Part shown: piece after piece, positions 14,895 through 22,899 of the stretch | How the letters are laid out: every line of letters starts with the position of its first letter | How positions within the stretch are numbered: position 1 is the stretch's first letter | DNA from: a virus | DNA: 32,884 bases | IMG/VR virus record: IMGVR_UViG_3300031997_000039 | Coordinates: 1-32,884 of that record | Reading direction: 5' to 3' (one strand) | Made by a program: the position numbers and the translations under genes | Notes under the pieces: model-generated | The model's input: only the letters and a program-made list of their open reading frames with translations | Told to the model about the DNA's origin: nothing | Databases searched by the model: none

Positions 14895-16153
14895 ATTCCT
14901 CTGAATGGTTCGTTTCTTATAAATACTTCCATAGCATAGTCACCCTTCGCTTTCTTACCAGATATAATTTGTTCGTAATTCTTCAAAAACTCACTAGCTT
15001 TCATGGTTTCTCTTGGAGACGCCGACCATTTAATGACTATCCAGAAGTCGCCATAGTTCTCTATTACCCATTTTACTCTACCATTCTTAATATCTTCACC
15101 ACGAATCCATTGACTGTATTCTGGTGGGCCAGCGCCAAATGGTTTCGGTTGGTTTTCTGGCTTTTGCATTTCTTTCTTGAAATCATCTATTACAGTGCCC
15201 AATTTATCCAAGAACGCCTTATTCTCAGGAGTATTGGTATCAACCACCTTCAATTTCAAGGCCTGAGTATAAGGAAGGCCTAGTTTTTTCAACTGTTCTG
15301 CTAACGCAGCATATATCTGTTCTGCGTTTGTGCTAGCTGGCCCCAAATGAACCGTTCCACCTACACCAATCTTTTTGCCATGATAGTCTGCATAATGGTC
15401 GGGTGGAGAGTTGATATCATAGTTGTATTTGACAATCCCATCCCTTACAAACTTAAAAACTCTGACACGATACTCACCCTTTGGTGTTTGTATCCTCATT
15501 ACTGTGTCTCCTTTATCAAACTCAATATTTTCTCTTAGAAACACCTTACCAACTACTTCATCAATGTTACCCCAATCATTGCCTCCATAATGTTCAATCC
15601 AAATTTCTTCTGGATTCAATTTTTTGATGACTTTGATTTTATTCAAGTCCAAAAGTGGTTCATCATCATGAATACCCAAATCTTCCAACGATTGACCTTG
15701 TATCAAATAAATGGGTCTTCCTTTTTTATCAAAAAAGTCTCCTATCAAACTATCCAAAGTATTCAATCCTATATCACTTAACTGACTTGTATCCAATTCC
15801 CACATACCACGTTTAGTATTCCACTTCACAGGATACGCACTTATTCCTTTTTCAAATCCACCGGTTACATGATTTGAAGATTTACCACTTTTTGGAATGT
15901 CGCCAAATCGAACATAGTAATGGTCGGCTTGAAATTTTGCCTTGTAAGCTTCTGGATGTGGTGGCTTGTATCTATTGAAATTACGCAAAGCCTTAACAAC
16001 TTTACCCCACCGTGGGTCTTTATCCCACAGATATTGAAGTTTCTCACCCCTATCTTTACCGGGCGCATTATCTATTAAATTATCGAGCCATTTTTGGATA
16101 TTTTTCTCTCTATCCTCTAAACTCTCAAATAGTATGTTTATTAGTTTATCCAT
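14891..16153 (-). CDS. Unknown 420-aa protein with candidate leader
   Basis: The N-terminus MDKLINILFE ends in L-F-E (8-10) followed by S, fitting the leader pattern although the usual Ile-x-Leu-Lys is changed. The protein is rich in Lys, Asp, Trp and Tyr. It has an aromatic N-terminal helical region (15-60) and a middle part (about 185-275) that looks beta-rich. The C-terminal region repeats short stretches such as W-V-I-E-N-Y-G-D-F-W-I-V-I-K-W. No catalytic motif, signal peptide or membrane segment is evident, and I do not recognise the family. It overlaps the upstream polyprotein gene by eight bases and the downstream 2H gene by four, so it is firmly part of the block. Confidence 0.72.
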   Translation of the reverse strand: MDKLINILFESLEDREKNIQKWLDNLIDNAPGKDRGEKLQYLWDKDPRWGKVVKALRNFNRYKPPHPEAYKAKFQADHYYVRFGDIPKSGKSSNHVTGGFEKGISAYPVKWNTKRGMWELDTSQLSDIGLNTLDSLIGDFFDKKGRPIYLIQGQSLEDLGIHDDEPLLDLNKIKVIKKLNPEEIWIEHYGGNDWGNIDEVVGKVFLRENIEFDKGDTVMRIQTPKGEYRVRVFKFVRDGIVKYNYDINSPPDHYADYHGKKIGVGGTVHLGPASTNAEQIYAALAEQLKKLGLPYTQALKLKVVDTNTPENKAFLDKLGTVIDDFKKEMQKPENQPKPFGAGPPEYSQWIRGEDIKNGRVKWVIENYGDFWIVIKWSASPRETMKASEFLKNYEQIISGKKAKGDYAMEVFIRNEPFRGI

Positions 16154-18116
16154 TTGGAAAAATTAGTTTGTATAATTCCTTGGTGAATAATTTCCACCGT
16201 GGGAAGTCTTTATTTTTCATGTGTTCTAAATTATCAATGATAGTTTCCAAAGTATCAATGCCTGTGTAAATTGGTTTACCTGTAACTATATCATTGAATT
16301 TTTCCTTCCATTGTTTGTATGGAAAACTTCGATTCAAAAACTTTTCAATGTGAAATTTATAACTGTAAAGATTGGTCTTAAATTCAACATCACGCATATG
16401 ATGCCTTTCTCTAGCATTATATCCATGAATATTTCTAAATCCCAAAACATCCGCCGTCTTACTTAATACTTTAGTTTTAGGAAATCCAATATTATCACTA
16501 AATTGTTGTACGTGTCTAATTTCATGTTTTATTGTATCCGTTAATTCTTCTGTAGATTTCTTAAATGAATGTATAAAACTGTGTCTATTGACCAAAATGT
16601 AAATATCTTGTGGAGATTTTGAATGGACCACATATCCACCATTTGATGTTGTATATCCATTTGTAATTTTCAAAATTACATCAGGCATTATAAATTTTCC
16701 ATCTACACCAGACGTTGGATATACTCGTAGAGAAGCCTGACCCCAATTGGTATCTTCTTCACATCTCATAGTTTTGAATAATTTCTTTCCTTCATCTCTA
16801 TATTGTTTAGCTAACTTGTAATACTCATTATATTTTACAATCGCATGGTCAGTTTTTGTCTTGGAGTTTTGCACTCTCGTTTCAAAATATTTCAAAAAGA
16901 ACGATGCGATAAATTTAGCTAATATCTCAGATTGACTGTCAACGTTAGGAGCAAGTTTGAATGATTCGTTTATTTTAGGTCTTCTATACATTATACGACC
17001 GGAAAAACCACCAAGGCTATAATCTTTTTTTCTTCCTTTATTATTCACAAATCCCAAATCTTTGTAAAATCTATCCAACTTTTTTGTATAACCTCTTTTT
17101 GCTTCTGGTGATAAAGTAATGACTAAATCTCTGTCATCTGCAAATTTCTTAATGTCTCTTATTACTGACCCTCCGACTCCCATATGTCGGTCTTCTAATT
17201 TAACTCTAATAGAACTTAGATATAATGAACGGTCAGCAGAAATGTAAAAATACAAATCCTCCAACTGTGGATATTTTTGAATTAAGGATTTCCTAAACTT
17301 CTCCGTATCAATTTGGAGTGGCGTTCGGTCTTCAAAACTTTCCTTTATATTTTGTTGTTTTTGTTTTAGTTTTTGAAACCAATTTACTCCATGTCTTTTT
17401 GCCATCAAATCGTAATATTTTTTGGTCATGGAAATACCTTTATTAGTCATCTGACCTATTTTTCCCCTGCCACTTTTTACCGTTGGTCTTTGTTCAATAT
17501 GTTTATCCAACAAATCTGTGCCTATTCCCAATTTTTGATATGGACCTTCAACCCACACTCCAACAGCTCCAAACTCATCACCAGCAAAACCAATTGGTTT
17601 ATCACCAACAAAAGCTACAATGCTAGTATTATATTCTGGCAGGTTTGCTTTTTTAATTTCGTCCGGAGTCATGTATCCTATATCTCCATTTGGGTATCGA
17701 ACGATTTCACCATTAGCATCGTGTTGAGTATATTGGTTTTTTTCTCCTGTTTGTCTAAACTCAACTTCATAATTTCCGTATGTTCCCCTATCTAAAAGTT
17801 TTGGGTATTTAGATTTACTTCCCAACCAAGACAATCCACCTTCCTTCTCATAATTCTTATACGCATCAGACCCAATAAATCCTGTGTAGTGATGATTAAA
17901 GAACTCTTCTTTGTCTTGTTCGTATTCTCTTTGTGATGGAGATTTGTGTTTTTCTTTTTCTATTTCTATTAAAGCTAGTTTGATTAAATCCATCAGATGT
18001 TTTTTATCATACCCACCTTCCGGCGATTTACGCCACCGTTTAATAAGGTCGGTCAATTCCTTTTTAAAGGTATTGATACGAGTATTTTCTAAAACTATGG
18101 ATTTGAGATTAATCAT
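16146..18116 (-). CDS. Candidate polyprotein: GNAT-like, GNAT, and HExxH metalloprotease domains
   Basis: 656 residues. The leader MINLKSIVLE ends V-L-E (8-10), the only leader here without Ile or Leu at the first position. Domain 1 (about 75-250) has a GNAT acetyl-CoA loop, Q194-K-L-G-I-G199. Domain 2 (about 265-380) has R310-H-M-G-V-G-G and the GNAT C-terminal signature L-D-R-F-Y-K-D-L-G-F-V (347-357). Domain 3 (about 390-656) has H531-E-I-R-H535, a zinc metalloprotease motif, with E578 a plausible third ligand. The junctions read I257-K-E-S-F261 and I382-N-E-S-F386, identical in pattern and matching the T4 prohead-protease site. I infer maturation into three enzymes after packaging. A permanently fused protein is the alternative. 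Confidence 0.78.
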   Translation of the reverse strand: MINLKSIVLENTRINTFKKELTDLIKRWRKSPEGGYDKKHLMDLIKLALIEIEKEKHKSPSQREYEQDKEEFFNHHYTGFIGSDAYKNYEKEGGLSWLGSKSKYPKLLDRGTYGNYEVEFRQTGEKNQYTQHDANGEIVRYPNGDIGYMTPDEIKKANLPEYNTSIVAFVGDKPIGFAGDEFGAVGVWVEGPYQKLGIGTDLLDKHIEQRPTVKSGRGKIGQMTNKGISMTKKYYDLMAKRHGVNWFQKLKQKQQNIKESFEDRTPLQIDTEKFRKSLIQKYPQLEDLYFYISADRSLYLSSIRVKLEDRHMGVGGSVIRDIKKFADDRDLVITLSPEAKRGYTKKLDRFYKDLGFVNNKGRKKDYSLGGFSGRIMYRRPKINESFKLAPNVDSQSEILAKFIASFFLKYFETRVQNSKTKTDHAIVKYNEYYKLAKQYRDEGKKLFKTMRCEEDTNWGQASLRVYPTSGVDGKFIMPDVILKITNGYTTSNGGYVVHSKSPQDIYILVNRHSFIHSFKKSTEELTDTIKHEIRHVQQFSDNIGFPKTKVLSKTADVLGFRNIHGYNARERHHMRDVEFKTNLYSYKFHIEKFLNRSFPYKQWKEKFNDIVTGKPIYTGIDTLETIIDNLEHMKNKDFPRWKLFTKELYKLIFPNG

Positions 18117-19906
18117 GATATATTTGCTACTTTTTTAGCAATGTCCAAAGCTTCTTCTCTTGTTAATCCGGGATTTTCATACCAAGCATCAGTAACCGCA
18201 GTAATGATTTCCTTGAACAGTGGTCCGGGTTTCAATCCCATTTTTTGTAGGTCAAAGCCAGAAATAGGCATCTTCGGTTTGGTAGGAACATCTTTCAATG
18301 TCTCCAAACGTTTACGAATACCAGCAATCTGATGTGGCATAGATGACGCTTCGGCGTGAGCAATGTTATCAGCATGCATCAAGTTCAAGACGTTTTCCAA
18401 CTGTTCGCCCATTTCATTACGAAACTTCAACAGAGTCTTGTCTTTTAGTTTAATTCCAACATCACCTGCCTGCTTTAGACGCATATGGTTACGAACGCCC
18501 AACTTAACGGCGTCAATCAATTCTCTTGGGTATTTTAGACGAGCCATGATTTCTTCAACCATTTTCTCACCTTCCATTTCATGACCGTAGAAATGAACGC
18601 CGCCTGTCTCAGGTTCAACAGAACGTGTAACCGTCTTGCCGATATCATGAAACAATCCCATCAAACGTTGAACCAATACAGGTTCGGTTTTACCAAGAAC
18701 ATCAAGAGTGTGTTGAAACACATCAGCTTTGTGATATTTGTTCTGAACCATCTTGACGGCAGGCAAAAGTTCTGGAATGACAAATGGTAACAAACCTGTA
18801 ACCTTCATCATTTTGATTGCCTTTGATGGATGGCCTGTAACCAACATCTTATTCAATTCATCACGAATTCTTTCCTGAGAAATGTTTGGAAGTTGATTAG
18901 CATTCTTCTTCAATCCCCTCAACATAAACATTGGAAGTTTCCAATTGTATTTGACAGCAAATCGAATTGCTCGCAACATACGAAGTGGGTCATCCGTGAA
19001 AATTTTGTCAGGATTGAGAGGGGTTCTGACGATTCCAGCTTGAATGTCAGCCTTGCCCATTCCTGTAAGGTCTAGGATTTCTCCCGTTGATAAGTCTTTC
19101 AATAGACTATTAACGGTAAAGTCTCTACGTTCAACGTCATCTTTCAATTCTCCACCTGTTACGGTAGGCTTTCTTGAACCTGCTGTGTATTCCTCTTTAC
19201 GTGGCATTACAGACTCAATATCCATATCGGATAAGTCAATACCATTGTGAACAACACCACGAAGATTAAACTTCGCTGTGCCAAATCTTGGGAAGATTAC
19301 AGGATTAGAGCCGGGGTCTTCTTCGTTAGCCCCGCCTCTGTAAGCTCCTACTTTTTTGGTAATCCACTTGGCAAATTCGATTCCGCCATTTGGAGCGTTT
19401 ACCAACAAGTCAAGGTCTTTTGGGTCTTTGCCCATGAACTCATCACGGACATATCCACCGGCGATGAATACCTTACCGTGCCATTCAGTTCCCCGAATAG
19501 TCTTACTGATAAAGTCTTCCAACGCTTTTTCTTTGACGCCTTCTTTAATCAACTGTTTAATTTCTTCCATAAGTTTGTTTCCGCCAAAGTCTTCCGGTTG
19601 TGACTGTCCGTATAAAACATGGCGTTTCACCTTAACATTATACTGGTATTTTAGGAATTCTTCAACTACAAATCTCTGTTTTTCAGATGGGATGAGTTCC
19701 CACCATCTTACAATCTCATCGTCATAATGATAACGCCATCTATTATCATTGGCAGTAATACCATAACCCTGACCACGACTCAAAACATCATCGTGACGAG
19801 AAAGTTCATCGGATGCTATTATATCAAAAGAATCGTTTACAAATCCTGTGATGGCTTGTAATTTCTTAAGTCCGAGTTTTATCTTTTTTTCGGTTTCCTT
19901 TAACAT
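18113..19906 (-). CDS. CCA-adding/poly(A) polymerase-family nucleotidyltransferase with HD domain and N-terminal extension
   Basis: 597 residues. The polymerase head starts near 140: A-G150-G151-Y-V-R-D, then the catalytic D164-L-D166, R-R-D-F-T-V-N (260-266) and D-D-P-L-R-M-L-R-A-I-R-F (305-316). An HD phosphohydrolase domain follows, with H399 and H420-D421. This is the class II CCA tRNA nucleotidyltransferase/poly(A) polymerase family, which adds CCA to tRNA 3' ends or A tails to RNA; HD domains often remove 2',3'-cyclic phosphates. Residues 1-110 are an unrecognised domain. Residues 113-122, MEEIKQLIKE, look like the cargo leader placed inside the protein, with ATG at 19570. The gene may be a fusion cut at that point, or translation may also start there. 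It is coupled to the next gene by ATGA at 18116-18113. Confidence 0.85.
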   Translation of the reverse strand: MLKETEKKIKLGLKKLQAITGFVNDSFDIIASDELSRHDDVLSRGQGYGITANDNRWRYHYDDEIVRWWELIPSEKQRFVVEEFLKYQYNVKVKRHVLYGQSQPEDFGGNKLMEEIKQLIKEGVKEKALEDFISKTIRGTEWHGKVFIAGGYVRDEFMGKDPKDLDLLVNAPNGGIEFAKWITKKVGAYRGGANEEDPGSNPVIFPRFGTAKFNLRGVVHNGIDLSDMDIESVMPRKEEYTAGSRKPTVTGGELKDDVERRDFTVNSLLKDLSTGEILDLTGMGKADIQAGIVRTPLNPDKIFTDDPLRMLRAIRFAVKYNWKLPMFMLRGLKKNANQLPNISQERIRDELNKMLVTGHPSKAIKMMKVTGLLPFVIPELLPAVKMVQNKYHKADVFQHTLDVLGKTEPVLVQRLMGLFHDIGKTVTRSVEPETGGVHFYGHEMEGEKMVEEIMARLKYPRELIDAVKLGVRNHMRLKQAGDVGIKLKDKTLLKFRNEMGEQLENVLNLMHADNIAHAEASSMPHQIAGIRKRLETLKDVPTKPKMPISGFDLQKMGLKPGPLFKEIITAVTDAWYENPGLTREEALDIAKKVANIS

Positions 19907-19907
19907 A

Positions 19908-20300
19908 TTACTTCTTGGCTTCTTTTTCTTTTTTCTGTTTTATCATGATGGATTTTACCATTTTTGCCCAGTTCTTATGATTTTCATGACAATACCTCAG
20001 TGATAAAAAATCTATGAAGTTTCCTTTTGAACCACTAACCCTCCAATCATTAAGTGCGTGTGATATCGTATTTAGACAAATTTTTCTAGCGTCGGCTTCA
20101 TCTGCCGTTTGAATTCCTGACTTTTTCAAAGATATTCCGTATGGAAACCTTGTTTTCTTACCGCCTTCTGCCACATAAATAGCATCGGCAATAGCATTTG
20201 TGTTGACGGAAGGAACTTGTTGTATTATAGCCGGCGGTGCAGGAGGTATCGGAGGTAATGCTTCCATAATTTCATTTATAATTCTTTTAAGGCTAATCAT
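19908..20300 (-). CDS. Lysozyme-like (putative muramidase) protein with leader
   Basis: 130 residues from ATG 20300, which gives the leader MISLKRIINE ending I-N-E (8-10). Upstream in-frame starts to 20324 would bury it. A Pro-rich linker (15-30) is followed by a domain with I-Y-V-A-E45-G-G, F-P-Y-G-I (52-56), A-R-K-I-C-L-N-T-I (71-79), N-F-I-D-F-L-S-L-R-Y-C (94-104) and N-x-x-W-A-K-M-V. I recall this arrangement from small lysozyme-fold phage proteins, where the Glu in A-E-G would be catalytic; this is from memory, not a search. It would cut peptidoglycan, and packaging in the head would suit DNA entry better than lysis. It ends one base before the next start and is the first gene of the minus-strand block. 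Confidence 0.6.
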   Translation of the reverse strand: MISLKRIINEIMEALPPIPPAPPAIIQQVPSVNTNAIADAIYVAEGGKKTRFPYGISLKKSGIQTADEADARKICLNTISHALNDWRVSGSKGNFIDFLSLRYCHENHKNWAKMVKSIMIKQKKEKEAKK

Positions 20301-20304
20301 GGAC

Positions 20305-20313
20305 ATAAATATA
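20305..20313 (-). promoter_or_regulatory. TATATTTAT element, minus strand, divergent region
   Basis: The minus strand reads TATATTTAT four bases before ATG 20300. It pairs with an outward-facing copy at 20335-20343 on the plus strand. The plus strand here reads CATAAATA (20304-20311), close to the T4 late consensus, so the element could instead drive gene 13. Confidence 0.45.
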
Positions 20314-20334
20314 AGCATAAACACTATCAGTTTC

Positions 20335-20343
20335 TATATTTAT
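20335..20343 (+). promoter_or_regulatory. TATATTTAT element, plus strand, divergent region
   Basis: TATATTTAT lies 23 bases before ATG 20367 of the gene-13-like neck gene, within the only divergent intergenic region (20301-20366). The complementary strand reads AATAAATA pointing the other way, so direction is ambiguous at this site. Confidence 0.45.
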
Positions 20344-20366
20344 TCAGATAGATACATGTGATTTTT

Positions 20367-21584
20367 ATGAGCGACGTAACACAACCAATAACCAATCCAA
20401 CTACTTTAGTTGACCAAGACCGTGTAAGATGGCCCGGCAGCGGTTCGTCGGTGGTAGGTAAAACGCCATTCGGCTTTTACGACAACGATTTCATGTTTCA
20501 GGCCGATGCACAAGCGGCGGCCATTTGGGCTGCATACAGACTTGGGTATCCTGTCATTGACATTGAACTTTTAGATGTAAATTTCTATGCTGCCTATGAA
20601 GAATCGGTAAATGAATATTCAGCTCAAGTCAATCAGATGAATATTCAAAATTACCTTCAAGTATTTCAAGGACAAAAAGTTACAGCATTGGGAAATCTTA
20701 CAGGTAAAGCCGTAACCGGAACTACACTACCATACATAATAGAACTTGCCAAGGGATATGGTAGAGAAGTTGGTGTTGGTGGATATGCAGATTGGAAAAA
20801 AGGTTTCATTACGACGTATCCTCATCAACAAACGTATGATTTACAAGCTTTGTGGGGGGATAAAGTGGAAAATTGTAATAGAATTGAAGTAATGAGGATA
20901 TTCCATGAACGGGCTCCTGCTTCCGCCCGTGTCTATGACCCCTTTTCTATGACGGGTATGAGTTATTCAAATGTATTGAATGAATTAGGATTTGGTGCAT
21001 ATTCTCCTGCGGTTCAATTTCTCATGACTCCGATTTTTGAAGATTTGCTTCGTATGCAAGCAATTGAGTTTAATGACATGGTTCGTAAAAGCGCATATTC
21101 ATTTGAGTTGGTAAATAACAAATTGAAATTGTTTCCAATTCCAACGTATGGATTTAATGTTTATTTTGACTATATGTTGAGGGAAGATAGATTAAGTGGT
21201 TCATTGAACTCAGGCGGCGACCCACACTACACAGGTAGTTACGTTGCTGACTATGCTAACATTCCCTATAATAACGTTGTTTACAATACATTAAACTCTG
21301 TTGGTAGGCAATGGATTCGTAAATATTTCTTGGCTGTATGTAAGGAACTTCTTGGTGCTATTCGTCAAAAGTATCAAACTCTTCCTATCCCGGGTGGTGA
21401 TGTTACTTTGGATGGTGCAGAATTAAGAAGCGAAGCCCAACAAGAAAAAACCGATTTGATTACACAACTCAGAGAATCGCTTCTAGCTACAAGTCAAAAA
21501 CAACAAATGGAAAATCAAGCCTTACAATCAGAACAAATGATGGAAACATTGAAACGGGTTCCATTATTCATTTACATAGGATAA
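20367..21584 (+). CDS. gp13: Neck protein, gp13-like
   Basis: 405 residues from ATG 20367; an in-frame GTG at 20358 has no better support. Residues 45-90 (F-Q-A-D-A...Y-R-L-G-Y-P-V-I-D-I-E-L...A-Y-E-E-S-V-N-E-Y) match the pattern I recall for the N-terminus of T4-type gp13 from environmental phages: a helix, then R-x-L-G-x-P-V-I-x-I-x-L, then a second acidic helix. gp13 and gp14 form the neck ring joining head to tail. The order 13, 14, 15 on the same strand supports the call. The protein is longer than T4 gp13 (about 309 aa), with a Gln-rich C-terminus (360-400). It carries no cargo leader. Confidence 0.65.
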   Translation: MSDVTQPITNPTTLVDQDRVRWPGSGSSVVGKTPFGFYDNDFMFQADAQAAAIWAAYRLGYPVIDIELLDVNFYAAYEESVNEYSAQVNQMNIQNYLQVFQGQKVTALGNLTGKAVTGTTLPYIIELAKGYGREVGVGGYADWKKGFITTYPHQQTYDLQALWGDKVENCNRIEVMRIFHERAPASARVYDPFSMTGMSYSNVLNELGFGAYSPAVQFLMTPIFEDLLRMQAIEFNDMVRKSAYSFELVNNKLKLFPIPTYGFNVYFDYMLREDRLSGSLNSGGDPHYTGSYVADYANIPYNNVVYNTLNSVGRQWIRKYFLAVCKELLGAIRQKYQTLPIPGGDVTLDGAELRSEAQQEKTDLITQLRESLLATSQKQQMENQALQSEQMMETLKRVPLFIYIG

Positions 21585-21585
21585 T

Positions 21586-22065
21586 ATGAAAAGAAAAAAA
21601 TCACTAATAAAAGAAATTGTACAAGAAATTCGTAAAAGACAAAGTGGTGCTAGTGGTGAATACGAAGACTACGAAATTGAAGTAGATGACTTAGCAATTC
21701 CGGGCATTGTAAATATGGGTGATTATGTATTAATCAATATAACCATTGGATATGAAGCTGATGGTGGTTGTGAGGGAAAAACTTATGGACCGCCTGAGAA
21801 TTGTTATCCGGGAGAGGGAGCATCGGTAGATATTATTGAACAATATCCTGTTTCAATGAAAGTCACAGATGAAAGGGGACAAGAAGTAGAGTGGGATGTA
21901 GCCAAATTGACACCAGAACAACTATTACCTTTGCGAGTCTATGTAGAACAGTATGTGAACAAAAATCAATCTGATATAGAAGATAAAATATTGAATTCCA
22001 TTGATTTTGATGCTGAGCCAGATTATGACGAAGATAGGGATGATGATAGAGACTTTGACCGATAA
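21586..22065 (+). CDS. Unknown protein with leader, inserted between neck genes 13 and 14
   Basis: 159 residues. AGGA just before the ATG serves as a ribosome site. The leader MKRKKSLIKE ends I-K-E (8-10), followed by I-V-Q-E-I. Residues 25-135 look like one small beta domain with two Cys (about 61 and 69) and a Gly/Pro-rich loop. The last ~20 residues are almost purely Asp/Glu/Arg (D-E-D-R-D-D-D-R-D). I do not recognise the fold. Its leader and location suggest packaged cargo rather than a neck component. The following gene starts four bases after its stop. Confidence 0.72.
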   Translation: MKRKKSLIKEIVQEIRKRQSGASGEYEDYEIEVDDLAIPGIVNMGDYVLINITIGYEADGGCEGKTYGPPENCYPGEGASVDIIEQYPVSMKVTDERGQEVEWDVAKLTPEQLLPLRVYVEQYVNKNQSDIEDKILNSIDFDAEPDYDEDRDDDRDFDR

Positions 22066-22069
22066 TTTT

Positions 22070-22543
22070 ATGGGAAAACTAGGAAGATATTTTTCAGATA
22101 GGGATGTAAAGTTCATCAACTCCATAAATGCAGAGTTGATGGGCGATATCATTCAAACAGAAGTCTTTATCTATAAGATTTGTGCAGACCAAACCAGAAT
22201 CAATATTTATGGTGAATCAGACCCAAAATCTGGTAAAGTATTTTATCCCGGAGTTGAATGCACCTGTCTTATTGACCGCGCTGATATTGATACTAACTTT
22301 GATGAATTTGGTCCAGACAGAAATCAAACTGTTGTATTCAAATTTAGAGAAGATAACTTGAAACTTGTCAATTTGTATCCGGAGGTTGGTGATATCGTAG
22401 AATTTAATAAACGATATCATGAGATTGATAATGTAGTTCAAGAACAATTTCTTGGAGGTATTTCTGATAAATCTCTTTCAATAATTGTAAACACTCATTA
22501 CGCAAGATTGAGTAAATTGAGTCTTGTAGAAAGACAAGTATGA
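22070..22543 (+). CDS. gp14: Neck protein, gp14-like
   Basis: 157 residues from ATG 22070; longer in-frame starts back to 22001 overlap the upstream gene and add no conserved sequence. The outline follows T4 gp14 in shorter form. I-N-A-E-L-M-G-D-I-I-Q-T-E-V-F-I-Y-K-I (19-37) parallels the gp14 segment with I-L-A-D...E...Y-Y. N-L-Y-P-E-V-G-D-I-V-E-F...Y-H-E-I-D (101-120) parallels its G-D-L-I-Y-F-P...F-E-I-N. This is similarity from memory, not an alignment. gp14 partners gp13 in the neck. It is about 100 residues shorter than T4 gp14. The stop overlaps the next start (ATGA). Confidence 0.65.
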   Translation: MGKLGRYFSDRDVKFINSINAELMGDIIQTEVFIYKICADQTRINIYGESDPKSGKVFYPGVECTCLIDRADIDTNFDEFGPDRNQTVVFKFREDNLKLVNLYPEVGDIVEFNKRYHEIDNVVQEQFLGGISDKSLSIIVNTHYARLSKLSLVERQV

Positions 22544-22899
22544 TTAAACTAAAGACTTTAATAGAAGCAAGAATCCCTACGTATCGTTGGCATTCAAAAT
22601 CAGGTACTCCAGATGATGTTATTAGAGTTCTTCATTATCTTAGTGCTACAGCCATGAAACGCAACGAAGACCCAAAAGATATTGTATCAATTCATCATGG
22701 AGGTACTGGAATATCAGTCGTTGGAATGTCGCCGCTTAATGCAAAAAATACGTGGATGTTGGCCAATAAAAAAAGAATGGATGATTCAATTTATTATAAT
22801 GATGAACATGGTCAATGGTATGCACATATACAAGGCGATGAATTTGAACCAATGAATAGTAACGAATTGAAAAATGCTCTAGCAAATTGGGGAACATGA
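22540..22899 (+). CDS. Unknown small protein with leader, between neck genes 14 and 15
   Basis: 119 residues. The leader MIKLKTLIE ends L-I-E (7-9). The rest is a compact mixed domain with H-H-G-G-T-G-I-S-V-V-G (53-63), several His and Asn, and an aromatic I-Y-Y-N-D-E-H-G-Q-W-Y segment. I do not recognise a family, and no catalytic motif is convincing. It is coupled to both neighbours by ATGA overlaps, so it is translated with gene 14 and the GNAT gene. Confidence 0.72.
   Translation: MIKLKTLIEARIPTYRWHSKSGTPDDVIRVLHYLSATAMKRNEDPKDIVSIHHGGTGISVVGMSPLNAKNTWMLANKKRMDDSIYYNDEHGQWYAHIQGDEFEPMNSNELKNALANWGT

Noticed and set aside
20301-20324. Upstream starts for the muramidase-like gene (M-F-M-L-I-F-M-S before the leader)
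   Set aside because: Starting at 20324 would place the conserved leader internally and cover the TATATTTAT element. Start 20300 aligns with ten other leaders.
22001-22069. N-terminal extension of the gp14-like gene
   Set aside because: It overlaps the preceding gene in another frame and adds a Met/Ile-rich stretch without family support. ATG 22070 follows the upstream stop by four bases.
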